Source: Nonomuraea spiralis (GTDB taxonomy: Bacteria > Actinomycetota > Actinomycetes > Streptosporangiales > Streptosporangiaceae). From it: a stretch of 64,000 nt of DNA. Location: assembly GCF_014648435.1 (NCBI RefSeq), contig NZ_BMRC01000042.1, positions 1 to 64,000 of the forward strand, in the 5' to 3' direction. A program made the position numbers and the translations under genes. Under the pieces are notes generated by a model. That model did no database searches and had not been told where the DNA came from. It saw only the letters and a program-made list of their open reading frames with translations. Of this stretch, positions 42,571-50,329 are shown piece after piece (positions within the stretch are counted from its first letter, which is position 1; each line of letters begins with the position of its first letter).

Positions 42571-43368
42571 TCAGCGCAGCACCAACTCCAGGTTCCGGCT
42601 CGTACACCGCGCGCCGACCCCCTCGAACAGCGCCATGGCCGCCCGGTTGGATTCGTTCACCTCGGCCGAGGCCCTTTCGACTCCCTGCCGGTGCAGCGAA
42701 CCCAGTACGTGGGCGAGCAGCGCCCGCGCGACACCCCGGCGTCGCCTGTCGGAGCGGACCGCGACCAGCCCGATCCGCGGTTGCCGGACCACCGGCGCGA
42801 GTCGCAGCAGGCCCACGTACTCTCCGGCCTGTGCCGCCACCACGTACTTCGACGGATCCAGCACGGTGACGCCGGCCGGGAGAGGCACCACCTCGGCCGG
42901 CATCTCCTGCCAGCCGACGGTGGCCTCGACCTCGTCGCGGATCGCGCGGTCCAGCGTGCGCAGCGGACCCTCCTCGACCTCGCCGGCCGCCACGATCGTC
43001 ACGCCCTCCGGCGGCGGCACCGGGCCGAGGCCCGTGACCTCGGGGTCAGTGGGCAGGAGGTACTCCCGTTCGCGGCGCCTGGTCGTGAACCCGGCTCGTT
43101 CCCAATGGGCTGCCAGGTCGAGGTCGTCCTCGTCGACCAGCGTGTGGAGCGGCCTCGGCAGGTCCGCGAGCATGGCGTCGGCGAGCCGGGCGAAGGCCGC
43201 GCCGTGCCATGCGTCGACGCTGATGAACATCCGGCCGTCGGGCCTGCCCGAGGTGTCGCCGTGGCCGACCACCCGGTCGTCCTCCACGGCGTGCCATCGC
43301 GTCTCCGAGACCCGCGTGACGACTACGGCAGGCTCGCCCGCGCCGGACGTGAATTGCGCAGAATGCAT
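42571..43368 (-). CDS. GNAT family N-acetyltransferase
   Basis: A 265-residue acetyltransferase. The C-terminal GNAT domain shows acetyl-CoA motif A (RIGLVAVRSDRRRRGVARAL) and the later NESNRAAMALFEGVGA; the N-terminal half is a degenerate GNAT-like region, as in tandem GNAT proteins. The acceptor is unknown. AAGG precedes the ATG of MHSAQFTSG. It lies immediately upstream of the IF-1 gene; a functional link, such as acetylation of a translation component, is not shown by the sequence. Confidence 0.88.
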   Translation of the reverse strand: MHSAQFTSGAGEPAVVVTRVSETRWHAVEDDRVVGHGDTSGRPDGRMFISVDAWHGAAFARLADAMLADLPRPLHTLVDEDDLDLAAHWERAGFTTRRREREYLLPTDPEVTGLGPVPPPEGVTIVAAGEVEEGPLRTLDRAIRDEVEATVGWQEMPAEVVPLPAGVTVLDPSKYVVAAQAGEYVGLLRLAPVVRQPRIGLVAVRSDRRRRGVARALLAHVLGSLHRQGVERASAEVNESNRAAMALFEGVGARCTSRNLELVLR

Positions 43369-43576
43369 AGGTGTTGCCTTTCGGGATTGCCTGGTCAAGG
43401 CGCTCCCGGCGACACCTACGTCATTCGCCCGACCGTGACGACGAGTGGGAGCACCCACGTCGATACAACGTTCATGGGTCTCACCTCCTCGTGTGCTGTC
43501 ACGGTGCGCGGAACGCTACCAACGTGAACATCATCGCGTCCAACCATTTTTCGGACGGCGGCCGTCGGATCGGCGC

Positions 43577-44203
43577 CTATGATCCCGGCTCGCTGTAGAG
43601 GGCGGTCATCCAGATGTGGGTGAGGACCTCGACGAGGGTGTCCTCGTCGGCGAAGGGGGCCACGTCGAGGGCGGCGAGGTAGTAGAGGCGCTCCCCGAGC
43701 CAGGTCAGCGCCGCCCCCAGGGCGGCTGGATCCACGTCCGGCCCGGTGGTGCGCTCGCTCGTGATGCGCTCGGTGGTGACGGCCGTGAAGCCCGCCATCT
43801 GGTCGTGCCACAGCGCGGTGAGCTCCGGATCGGTCCGCCAGTTCTCCACGATGGCCCGCAACACGGGCGCCTCCTCGCGCCACAGGCGGGCCCCCTGAAG
43901 GATGCCGTGTCGTACGGAGGCCCGCCGCTGGTCGGGTTCGTCGTGCGTGAGCCAGGGCTGCGCGACCTCGTGACCACGGGCGATGGCGCGGCGTACGAGC
44001 TCGGCCAGGACCTCGTGCTTGCTCGCGAAGTAGAAGTAGAAGCTGCCGCGCGCCACCTGGGCGGCGGCCAGGATGTCGGCCACGCTCAGCTCGTCGAAGC
44101 GCCGTTCGTCGAGGAGGCCGCGTGTGGCGGCCAGGATCACCTCGCGCAGGTCACGGTCGTCGTCCTTCGGCCGTGGGGCTCGCCGGCCCGCTCTCGCCTC
44201 CAT
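43577..44203 (-). CDS. TetR/AcrR family regulator (EthR-like)
   Basis: A 208-residue repressor with HTH LSVADILAAAQVARGSFYFYF (about 38-58) and a C-terminal domain of the EthR/TetR_C type (SVRHGILQGARLWREEAPVL). It is divergent from the aldo/keto reductase gene. A -10 TAGGAT lies 7 nt before the ATG, so the mRNA is probably leaderless, and the 23-bp palindrome sits just upstream of that -10, where it would block both promoters. Confidence 0.92.
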   Translation of the reverse strand: MEARAGRRAPRPKDDDRDLREVILAATRGLLDERRFDELSVADILAAAQVARGSFYFYFASKHEVLAELVRRAIARGHEVAQPWLTHDEPDQRRASVRHGILQGARLWREEAPVLRAIVENWRTDPELTALWHDQMAGFTAVTTERITSERTTGPDVDPAALGAALTWLGERLYYLAALDVAPFADEDTLVEVLTHIWMTALYSEPGS

Positions 44204-44217
44204 TCTCGAAATCCTAA

Positions 44218-44240
44218 CGTCTAGACAGCCTGTCTAGACG
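44218..44240. promoter_or_regulatory. Perfect 23-bp palindromic operator
   Basis: CGTCTAGACAG-c-CTGTCTAGACG has perfect 11-bp arms around one base. It lies between the -10 boxes of the divergent TetR gene (TAGGAT, 44211-44216 on minus) and aldo/keto reductase gene (TACAGT, 44246-44251), each 7 nt from its start. It is a textbook site for the adjacent TetR. Confidence 0.68.
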
Positions 44241-44258
44241 CTATGTACAGTCCTCGCC

Positions 44259-45278
44259 ATGAGATACACGACGTTCGGAACGAGCGGGTTACGGGTTTCC
44301 GAGCTGATCCTCGGGACGATGGGCTTCGGCGAGGACTGGGGCTGGGGCGCTCCGCCCGAGGAATGCCGCAGGATGTTCACCGCGTACGCCGAGGCGGGCG
44401 GGAACGTGATCGACACGGCGAACAGGTACACCGAGGGCTCCAGCGAGCGCATCGTCGGTGAACTGATCGGCAAGGAGCGGGACCGCTACGTACTCACCAC
44501 CAAGTACACGCTGTCCATGGACGGAGAGGACCCCAACACCGCGGGCAACCACCGCAAGAACCTGAGGCGGTCGGTGGAGGAGAGCCTGCGACGCCTGGGC
44601 ACCGACTACCTGGACCTGCTGTGGGTGCACATCTGGGACCCCGACACCCCGATCGAGGAGACGCTACGCGCCCTCGACGACCTGGTACGCGCCGGCAAGG
44701 TGCTCTACCTGGGCTTCTCCGACGTGCCCGCCTGGGTGATCGCGCGTGCCAACACCATCGCCGAGTTGCGCGGGTGGACGCCGTTCATCGGCCTGCAGCT
44801 GTCGTACAGCCTGCTGGAACGCGACATCGAGCGCGAACTGCTGCCGATGGCCGAAACGCTGGGCCTGTCGGTGGCCGCGTGGGCGCCGCTGGCCCGCGGC
44901 GTACTGTCGGGGAAGTTCACCCGTACCGACGCCACCGCCGGGTCCCGGATCAGCCGCGACGCCGTACCCGAGCGCCACCTGGCGATCGCCGCCGAGGTCG
45001 ACGCCGTCGCCGACGAGCTCGGCGTCTCCTCCTCCCAGGTCGCCCTCGCCTGGACCCGGGCGCACCGCACCTGGATCCATCCGATCTCCGGCGCCAGGAC
45101 TTTCGACCAGCTCACCGACAACCTCGCCGCCTGCGACCTGCGGTTGCCGCCGGAGACGGTGGAACGGCTCGACGAGGCCAGCGCCTTTCCGCTCGGGTTC
45201 CCGCAGAACTTCATCCAGATGTCGCGTGAGTTCGTCTACGGCCCCTCGGCCGCCCGCTTCGACCGCCGAGTGCCCTGA
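44259..45278 (+). CDS. Aldo/keto reductase
   Basis: A 339-residue NAD(P)H-dependent oxidoreductase with a TIM barrel. The catalytic tetrad is visible: Asp52 and Tyr57 (NVIDTANRYTEG), Lys82 (VLTTKYT) and His124 (LLWVHIWD). The C-terminal cofactor region reads WIHPISGARTFDQLTDNL. It belongs to the AKR group of general stress and aldehyde-detoxifying enzymes; the substrate is unknown. Control by the divergent TetR through the 23-bp palindrome is likely. No ribosome site; probably leaderless. Confidence 0.94.
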   Translation: MRYTTFGTSGLRVSELILGTMGFGEDWGWGAPPEECRRMFTAYAEAGGNVIDTANRYTEGSSERIVGELIGKERDRYVLTTKYTLSMDGEDPNTAGNHRKNLRRSVEESLRRLGTDYLDLLWVHIWDPDTPIEETLRALDDLVRAGKVLYLGFSDVPAWVIARANTIAELRGWTPFIGLQLSYSLLERDIERELLPMAETLGLSVAAWAPLARGVLSGKFTRTDATAGSRISRDAVPERHLAIAAEVDAVADELGVSSSQVALAWTRAHRTWIHPISGARTFDQLTDNLAACDLRLPPETVERLDEASAFPLGFPQNFIQMSREFVYGPSAARFDRRVP

Positions 45279-45670
45279 TCGACGGCCACGGCGGACGGCC
45301 ACGTCCATCCGGGCGCAGCCGTACGGGCAGCAGCGGCGCCTTGGTGTGCCGCTCGTCGCCGATCACTTGGAACAAGGCCCGCCGGTCGGTCATGTCGCCC
45401 TTGCCGCTCGGCTCTCGGCCGAAGACGGCGAGGAGCGCCGTACGGGTGCCAGTGCGTTCGCTCCAGTCGACGAAGGCACGCGATTCCGCCGGGTCCTCGC
45501 CGAAGAACTCGTCGAACAGCAGCAGGCTGCCCCCGCTCAGCAAGGGGGTGAGCCAGTCGAGGGCGCATGTGGTCGCCGATTCCAGGTCGGCGTCGAGGTG
45601 GGCGAGGCTGACCTGGCCGATCTCGGCGGCGAGCTGGGGTGTGAGGGAGTCCTCGAATCTTCGGTCGGTC
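45211..45670 (-). pseudogene. Remnant of a SAM-dependent methyltransferase
   Basis: The minus strand encodes, without any start codon, the C-terminal half of a TylF/macrocin O-methyltransferase-like or class I methyltransferase-type protein: FEDSLTPQLAAEIGQVSLAH, LDADLESATTCALDWLTPLL and LLLFDEFFGEDPAESRAF, then DMTDRRALFQVIGD. The AdoMet-binding N-terminal half is missing, and the frame runs into the 3' end of the aldo/keto reductase gene before a chance stop. It is best read as a decayed fragment. Confidence 0.5.
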
Positions 45671-45686
45671 GTCCGGGGGCCGCTGG

Positions 45687-46391
45687 CTAGCGGTCGTCGA
45701 AGGTGTCGTGCCAGTGCTCGGCGGCGCGGATCATTTCGTTGCTGAGGTGCTGGAGGAGCCGGCCCATGCTCTTGAGCCGGGCTCCGGCGGGAGAGGCGGG
45801 GTCGAGGGCTTCGGCTCCGTGGAGAGCGGCGGCTGCGAGCTGGGCGTTCCTGCGGGCGCTGGCCATCCAGGACGGGTACAGGATGTCGCCGTCGATGACG
45901 TAGCGGTCGCGGCGGCGCCGCGGGTCTCGCTCGCGCCGGATCAGCTGGTGCTGTTCGAGCAGGCCGACGGCCTTGGAGACGGACGCCGGGCTGACCTGGA
46001 GGCGCTGGACGAGCTCGGCGGCGGTGAGGCTGCCGCTGTCGGTGACGTACAGGCTGACGAGCACCCGGGCGGCGGTGCGCGACAGGCCGGTGTCGACGAG
46101 CATCGCGGTGAAGGTCTCCTCCAGCTCCCCGGTGGTGCGCGGGTCCCGCCCGTCGAGGACGGCCGGCGCCGGGGGAGGGGCGGCGGGTCTGCGGCGGCGG
46201 GCTCGGATCGCGGTCGCATGGTGGGCGCGGTCGGCGTCGTAGCCGCCGGCTCCGCCGTTTCGGGTGACTTCGCGGGTGATGGTCGAGACCGGGCGCTGGA
46301 GACGGCCGGCGATCTCGCTGTAGGTGAGCCCGTCGGTCAGCCCTGCGGCGATCTGACGACGTTCTTCGTGGGTCAGCCTTCCGCCCGGCAT
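45687..46391 (-). CDS. Regulator with IS30-like HTH fused to a GbsR/MarR-like domain
   Basis: A 234-residue protein with two DNA-binding parts. Residues ~4-60 (LTHEERRQIAAGLTDGLTYS, AGRLQRPVSTITREVTRNGG) match the N-terminal HTH of IS30 transposases. Residues ~95-180 form a winged HTH of the GbsR/MarR type (GSLTAAELVQRLQVSPASVS, KAVGLLEQHQLIRRERDPRR). No transposase catalytic domain is present, so it is a regulator, not an insertion sequence. AGGAGG lies ~10 nt before the ATG of MPGGRLTHEE. It is divergent from the serine hydrolase gene, whose promoter region contains direct repeats. Confidence 0.85.
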   Translation of the reverse strand: MPGGRLTHEERRQIAAGLTDGLTYSEIAGRLQRPVSTITREVTRNGGAGGYDADRAHHATAIRARRRRPAAPPPAPAVLDGRDPRTTGELEETFTAMLVDTGLSRTAARVLVSLYVTDSGSLTAAELVQRLQVSPASVSKAVGLLEQHQLIRRERDPRRRRDRYVIDGDILYPSWMASARRNAQLAAAALHGAEALDPASPAGARLKSMGRLLQHLSNEMIRAAEHWHDTFDDR

Positions 46392-46440
46392 CGGCGATCT
46401 CCCTCCTGCGTGACTGCCCAGTATTGCGTTCGGCGACATC

Positions 46441-46483
46441 TCATTGCAAATTGTTTTTGCGTTTGGCCGCATCGTCATTGCAA
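46441..46483. repeat. Direct repeats TCATTGCAA upstream of the serine hydrolase
   Basis: TCATTGCAA occurs at 46441-46449 and 46475-46483, 34 bp apart, in the unusually AT-rich divergent gap. They lie upstream of the hydrolase promoter and could bind the divergent regulator. Role inferred from position only. Confidence 0.33.
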
Positions 46484-46501
46484 TCACCTGCGGAAACATG
46501 A

Positions 46502-46530
46502 TTGACAGCACGGTGAAGGCAACGTAGCTT
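46502..46530 (+). promoter_or_regulatory. Sigma-A-type promoter of the serine hydrolase
   Basis: A consensus TTGACA -35, a 17-bp spacer and TAGCTT as -10 lie 50 bp before the start codon. This is the clearest housekeeping promoter in the window, and the leader carries an AAGGAG ribosome site. Confidence 0.58.
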
Positions 46531-46579
46531 TTATTTTTGAATAAACACGTACTATCTCGTCTGAACGAAGGAGTTCGGC

Positions 46580-47686
46580 ATGGTCACGCACCTCTTGCTC
46601 GCCGCCGTGACGGCGGTGAGCTCCCCCGGAGTGCAGAGCGCGCTCGACCGGGCGGTCACCGACAGCGGCGCGCCAGGGATCGCCGCCGAAGTGCGCGACG
46701 GGCGGGAGCGGTGGTTCGGCTCCGCCGGCGTCTCCGACACCGAGACCGGCCGCAAGCGCAGGCCGAACGAGCGATTCAGGATCGGCAGCGCCACCAAGGC
46801 GTTCACCGCCACCGTGGTCCTGCAACTGGCCGGCGAGGGCAAGCTGCACCTGGACGACTCCGTGGAGCGCTGGCTGCCCGGCCTCCTCCAGGGCAACGGC
46901 TACGACGGCGGCCAGGTCACCATCCGGCAGCTGCTCAACCACACCAGCGGGATCTTCAGCTACACCAGCGACACCGAGTTCTTCGCCCAGGGGCAGGGCG
47001 CGGCCTGGCTGGAGCACCGCTACGACACCGTCACCCCGGAGCAGCTGGTGAAGATCGCGCTGCGCAACCCGCCGTACTTCGGCCCGGGCGAGGGGTTCGC
47101 CTATTCCAACACCAACTACATCCTGGCCGCCATGATCGTCGAGAAGGCGACGGGACACACCTTCGGCCAGGAGGTGACGCGGCGCGTCATCCGGCCGCTG
47201 CGGTTGACCGGAACCTACTTACCCGCGCTGGAGGCGAAGATCCGAGGGCCGCACCCCGTGCACTACTCCACCCTGTTCTCCCAGGACCCCGACCCCACGA
47301 TCTACGACGCCACCGACATGAACCAGTCCGGCGCCTGGTCGGCGGGCGGCATGGTCTCGACGGTCGGCGACCTCAACCGGTTCATGGGCGCCCTGCTGGG
47401 GGGACGCCTGCTGCCCGCCGCCCAGCAGAAGGAGATGTTCACCACCGTCGCCACCCAGGGGTGGATCCCCGACACCCGGTACGGCCTCGGCGTCTTCGCC
47501 CAGAAGCTCCCGTGCGGCGTCTGGGTCTGGGGCGCCGCCGGGGCCACGTACGGCTCCTGGACGTACGCCATGGGGGCGCGTGACGGCCGGCACATGCTCA
47601 CCACCGAGATCAACGGCGACTGGAGCGGCCTGAGCGTCTTCTCCGACGTCCTGTCGGCCGAATTCTGCCCCAAGGGGCCGCGTTGA
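46580..47686 (+). CDS. Serine hydrolase, class C beta-lactamase/D-Ala-D-Ala carboxypeptidase family
   Basis: A 368-residue penicillin-binding-type hydrolase. The catalytic SxxK is Ser70-Ala-Thr-Lys73 (FRIGSATKAF), the second motif is Tyr-Ser-Asn in FAYSNTNY, and the third region reads VWGAAGATYGSW, where most relatives have H-G-G, so the KTG-equivalent is unusual. LLNHTSGI is typical of the family. The short hydrophobic N-terminus (MVTHLLLAAVTAVS) is a weak signal peptide. AAGGAG lies 7 nt before the ATG. It is divergent from the HTH-MarR regulator. Confidence 0.92.
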   Translation: MVTHLLLAAVTAVSSPGVQSALDRAVTDSGAPGIAAEVRDGRERWFGSAGVSDTETGRKRRPNERFRIGSATKAFTATVVLQLAGEGKLHLDDSVERWLPGLLQGNGYDGGQVTIRQLLNHTSGIFSYTSDTEFFAQGQGAAWLEHRYDTVTPEQLVKIALRNPPYFGPGEGFAYSNTNYILAAMIVEKATGHTFGQEVTRRVIRPLRLTGTYLPALEAKIRGPHPVHYSTLFSQDPDPTIYDATDMNQSGAWSAGGMVSTVGDLNRFMGALLGGRLLPAAQQKEMFTTVATQGWIPDTRYGLGVFAQKLPCGVWVWGAAGATYGSWTYAMGARDGRHMLTTEINGDWSGLSVFSDVLSAEFCPKGPR

Positions 47687-47752
47687 CCACGCCCGTACGG
47701 ACCGCCCGCTCGCCGGCGCCTCGGCCTGAGCGCAACAAGAAGGGTGTTCGCG

Positions 47753-48304
47753 CTATGTCGAGCTGACCTCGCCGTCGGAGGCCGGCCGGGTGGCGGCGAA
47801 GTACGGCCGGTGGGCCAAACGATAGAGCACGACGGTCAGGACGACGAGCGCGGCGAACCACCCGACGACCAGGACGGATGACAGCTCGGCGTAGCCGTAA
47901 CCGGCCAGCAGGCCGGCCGCGCCCAGGCCGGCCACCGCCCAGCGCAGTACGTCCAGCAGGGCGACCCGGGAGTTGTCGCCGCGTGAGCGCATCCGGGTCA
48001 TGAGGGCGTCCACGATCAGCCAGACCGTGACCAGGGCGCCGGCCGTGGCGGCGATGTCGATCACGTGCCTGAACGGCTCATCCGTACGTGCGCCGCTCGC
48101 GAGGACGGCCAGCAGCGAGACGACGACCATGCAGAGGGCGGATGCCTGGGCCCTGGCGAAGGCGTCGCCCGGCCGCTGCAACAGGAGCAGCCCGGCGGCG
48201 CACATGCCCCAGCCGACGGGGTCGAACAGCAGGTCGAGGCCATTGAACCGGACCGTGCCGAAGACGATGACAAGCCCGGTGGCGATCTTCGTGACAGGAC
48301 GCAC
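47753..48304 (-). CDS. Hypothetical membrane protein
   Basis: A 183-residue integral membrane protein with five or six predicted helices and a short charged loop (TRMRSRGDNSR). No family is recognised. GTG start with AAGG 9 nt upstream. It converges with the serine hydrolase gene and lies 56 bp downstream of the next minus-strand gene. Confidence 0.75.
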   Translation of the reverse strand: MRPVTKIATGLVIVFGTVRFNGLDLLFDPVGWGMCAAGLLLLQRPGDAFARAQASALCMVVVSLLAVLASGARTDEPFRHVIDIAATAGALVTVWLIVDALMTRMRSRGDNSRVALLDVLRWAVAGLGAAGLLAGYGYAELSSVLVVGWFAALVVLTVVLYRLAHRPYFAATRPASDGEVSST

Positions 48305-48360
48305 GTGCAGTGCCCTTCTCTCCTGGTGTCTCTCGCCGGGCGGCCCTCATGGGACGGACG

Positions 48361-48921
48361 TCAGAATTCGCCGCTCACTGCCTTGTCGCACACCACGTTG
48401 GCCAGGGCGCGTTGCCAGGCCACGGGAACGCTGCCCCCGCTCCCGGTCATCTGCCACGGGTCCAGCATGACCTCCGACGAACCCGAGACCAGCCAGGTCC
48501 GGTAGCTGAATCGGATCGGCTGCGGCTCGTGCGGCACCGCCGCGCAGTCGGTGATGACGATCCGCCGGGTCACCGTCCTGGTGCCGTCACCCCGAACGGT
48601 GATCTCGGCGGGATCGTCCTCCGTGCGCTCGGAAGGGAGCAGACGCAGGCCCGGTATGGCCATCGAGATATCCGTGACGGTGAACGGGGAAAACGCCTGG
48701 TTCTCGAGCTCGACCCAGGCGCTGGTGGACAGCACACCATTGTCGTCCACCTGGGCACTGAGAAAGAAGCTGTCGATTTCCCAGCGGATGCGCGGCGTTA
48801 TCGACCCCGACCACCACAAGCCGGCCGCGACGCACATCAGCACGAGGCAACTGGACACCACAAACGGTAATCGTGTACGCGGGGCGACGCCAAATTGCTG
48901 CCATATATCCGCTGAACTCAC
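48361..48921 (-). CDS. Hypothetical single-pass membrane protein with extracytoplasmic beta domain
   Basis: About 186 residues: a short N-terminus, one membrane helix (LPFVVSSCLVLMCVAAGLWW), then a beta-rich domain (WVELENQAFSPFTVTDISMA, ITDCAAVPHEP) with two Cys that could pair. No family recognised. The start is uncertain: the GTG used here has no ribosome site but lies 8 nt after a TATGGT on the minus strand. It is divergent from the membrane beta-propeller gene; repeated CCATATATC lies between them. Confidence 0.65.
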   Translation of the reverse strand: MSSADIWQQFGVAPRTRLPFVVSSCLVLMCVAAGLWWSGSITPRIRWEIDSFFLSAQVDDNGVLSTSAWVELENQAFSPFTVTDISMAIPGLRLLPSERTEDDPAEITVRGDGTRTVTRRIVITDCAAVPHEPQPIRFSYRTWLVSGSSEVMLDPWQMTGSGGSVPVAWQRALANVVCDKAVSGEF

Positions 48922-48939
48922 GAGACGGAACCATATATC
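48901..48939. repeat. Direct repeats CCATATATC between divergent membrane protein genes
   Basis: CCATATATC occurs at 48901-48909 and 48931-48939, exactly 30 bp apart. The AT-rich core is rare in this GC-rich DNA. One copy overlaps the presumed -10 of each divergent gene, so they may be promoter elements or a common binding site. Confidence 0.32.
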
Positions 48940-48949
48940 GTGGCGCCTT

Positions 48950-50329
48950 GTGACGATACCCCCATTGATCTTCTGGGTGGCGGCGGTGATCACCGTGCTC
49001 GCGGCGGCCACGCCCCTCAGCCAGGGGCGTCTCGGCAGGTTCGCCGCCCTGACGGGACTCACGGTCGACGAGACCGATGCCCGCCGGGTCGTCGGCCATT
49101 TCGCCGGGCTGCGCCGATGGCGGCTGGCGGCCGTCGTCCTGGCGGCTCCCGTGGCGGGTCTGACGGGGGATCCGTTCTATCTTGTCGTCGGCTGGTGCGC
49201 CGTTCCGGTATTCCGCGTCGTGCGGCCGCCGGTCGCTGACGACATTTATCGCCGGGCCTGGTTGCTCGCCGTTTCCGCTGCCGTCGTTACAGGCTCCTGT
49301 CTTCTCGTGGCGCGGGGAATCACACCGACGCGGATTGCCCATGTTGTCGTCGTGGTCGCGGTGGTGGCGGCGATATCGTACGCCGAACGGAAAACCGGGG
49401 CCGAAATGCCGGACGAAACAGGGGCAGCCATTCGCCGATGGTCCGTTCGCACCGGCTATTTGGCGGGAAGCGCGATTGTGCTCGCCGGTGTTCTCGTCAC
49501 TCCCGGGCGGGCGCTGCCGAGCGAATCGCCGCGGTACACGATGCCCAGGGAGTTCCCGGAGCGGCAGGTCTCCTTCGAGAAGATCGGCGAGGTCAAGGCG
49601 CCCACCTGTCCGTGGATCGACCAGGTGGACGACCCGTGCCGCTACTGGCTGGTCGACGACGAGCCGTTCCCGCAGGCCGCGCCCTATGTCGTCATGAAAG
49701 GCGGGGCGCCGACGGCGGCGCCGTTCGTGGTGAGCCCCGACCGGCGATCCGTCGTCTACCTGGACCGGACCTCGCGCCGCGTGGTCCACCAGCACGGAGG
49801 GAACCGGCGTGACCTCAGCGGGACGCTCGCCGACGCGGACGTGCCCGAGGTGAGCATCAGCGAGCGCGGCAGGTACGTCGCCCTGACCAGGAACGGCACC
49901 CGCGTCATCGACACCGGTTCCCGGAGCGAGATCACGCTCCCCGGCGTGCTGAAGGTGCTCGAGGTCAGTTCGCCGGGGGTGGTGGTCACGACGGCTTCCC
50001 GCCTGATCGTCTACGACCGTCGCGGCAAGGAACGTCTGAGCATCGCCGTCCCCTCCCTGCTCCTGGAGTCCCGTACCGCCTTCCTCAAACCGGACGGCAG
50101 CCGGCTCGTGGTCATCAGCGACGACGGCGACCTCGTCGAGACCTACGACCTCACCACCCGCGAACGGATCCATCGTGTACGCCCCCGGCTCCCCGACGGG
50201 GATCCGGTCGAGTCGGGCGCCGGCTGGTCGGGCAAGGGCTCGTTCCAGGTCCGCCGGGACGCGGGGGCGGAGGAACGCAGGGACTTCTTCCTCGACCTGG
50301 CGACCGGCAGGACCGGACACGTCACGTGA
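48950..50329 (+). CDS. Membrane-anchored beta-propeller-like protein
   Basis: A 459-residue protein. The first ~190 residues form about six membrane helices in two groups; the rest (from about PRYTMPREFPERQVSFEKIG) is extracytoplasmic with propeller-like repeats (FVVSPDRRSVVYLDRTSRR, RYVALTRNGTRVIDTGSR, AFLKPDGSRLVVISDDGD). A Cys pair is present (CPWIDQVDDPC). No enzyme motif is seen. The GTG start has no ribosome site. Its 3' end overlaps the convergent DUF2332 gene by 8 bp. With the divergent gene it may form an envelope module; that is a guess. Confidence 0.75.
   Translation: MTIPPLIFWVAAVITVLAAATPLSQGRLGRFAALTGLTVDETDARRVVGHFAGLRRWRLAAVVLAAPVAGLTGDPFYLVVGWCAVPVFRVVRPPVADDIYRRAWLLAVSAAVVTGSCLLVARGITPTRIAHVVVVVAVVAAISYAERKTGAEMPDETGAAIRRWSVRTGYLAGSAIVLAGVLVTPGRALPSESPRYTMPREFPERQVSFEKIGEVKAPTCPWIDQVDDPCRYWLVDDEPFPQAAPYVVMKGGAPTAAPFVVSPDRRSVVYLDRTSRRVVHQHGGNRRDLSGTLADADVPEVSISERGRYVALTRNGTRVIDTGSRSEITLPGVLKVLEVSSPGVVVTTASRLIVYDRRGKERLSIAVPSLLLESRTAFLKPDGSRLVVISDDGDLVETYDLTTRERIHRVRPRLPDGDPVESGAGWSGKGSFQVRRDAGAEERRDFFLDLATGRTGHVT

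Noticed and set aside
45687..46391. IS30 insertion sequence
   Set aside because: Only the N-terminal HTH is IS30-like; there is no DDE catalytic domain and I see no terminal inverted repeats.
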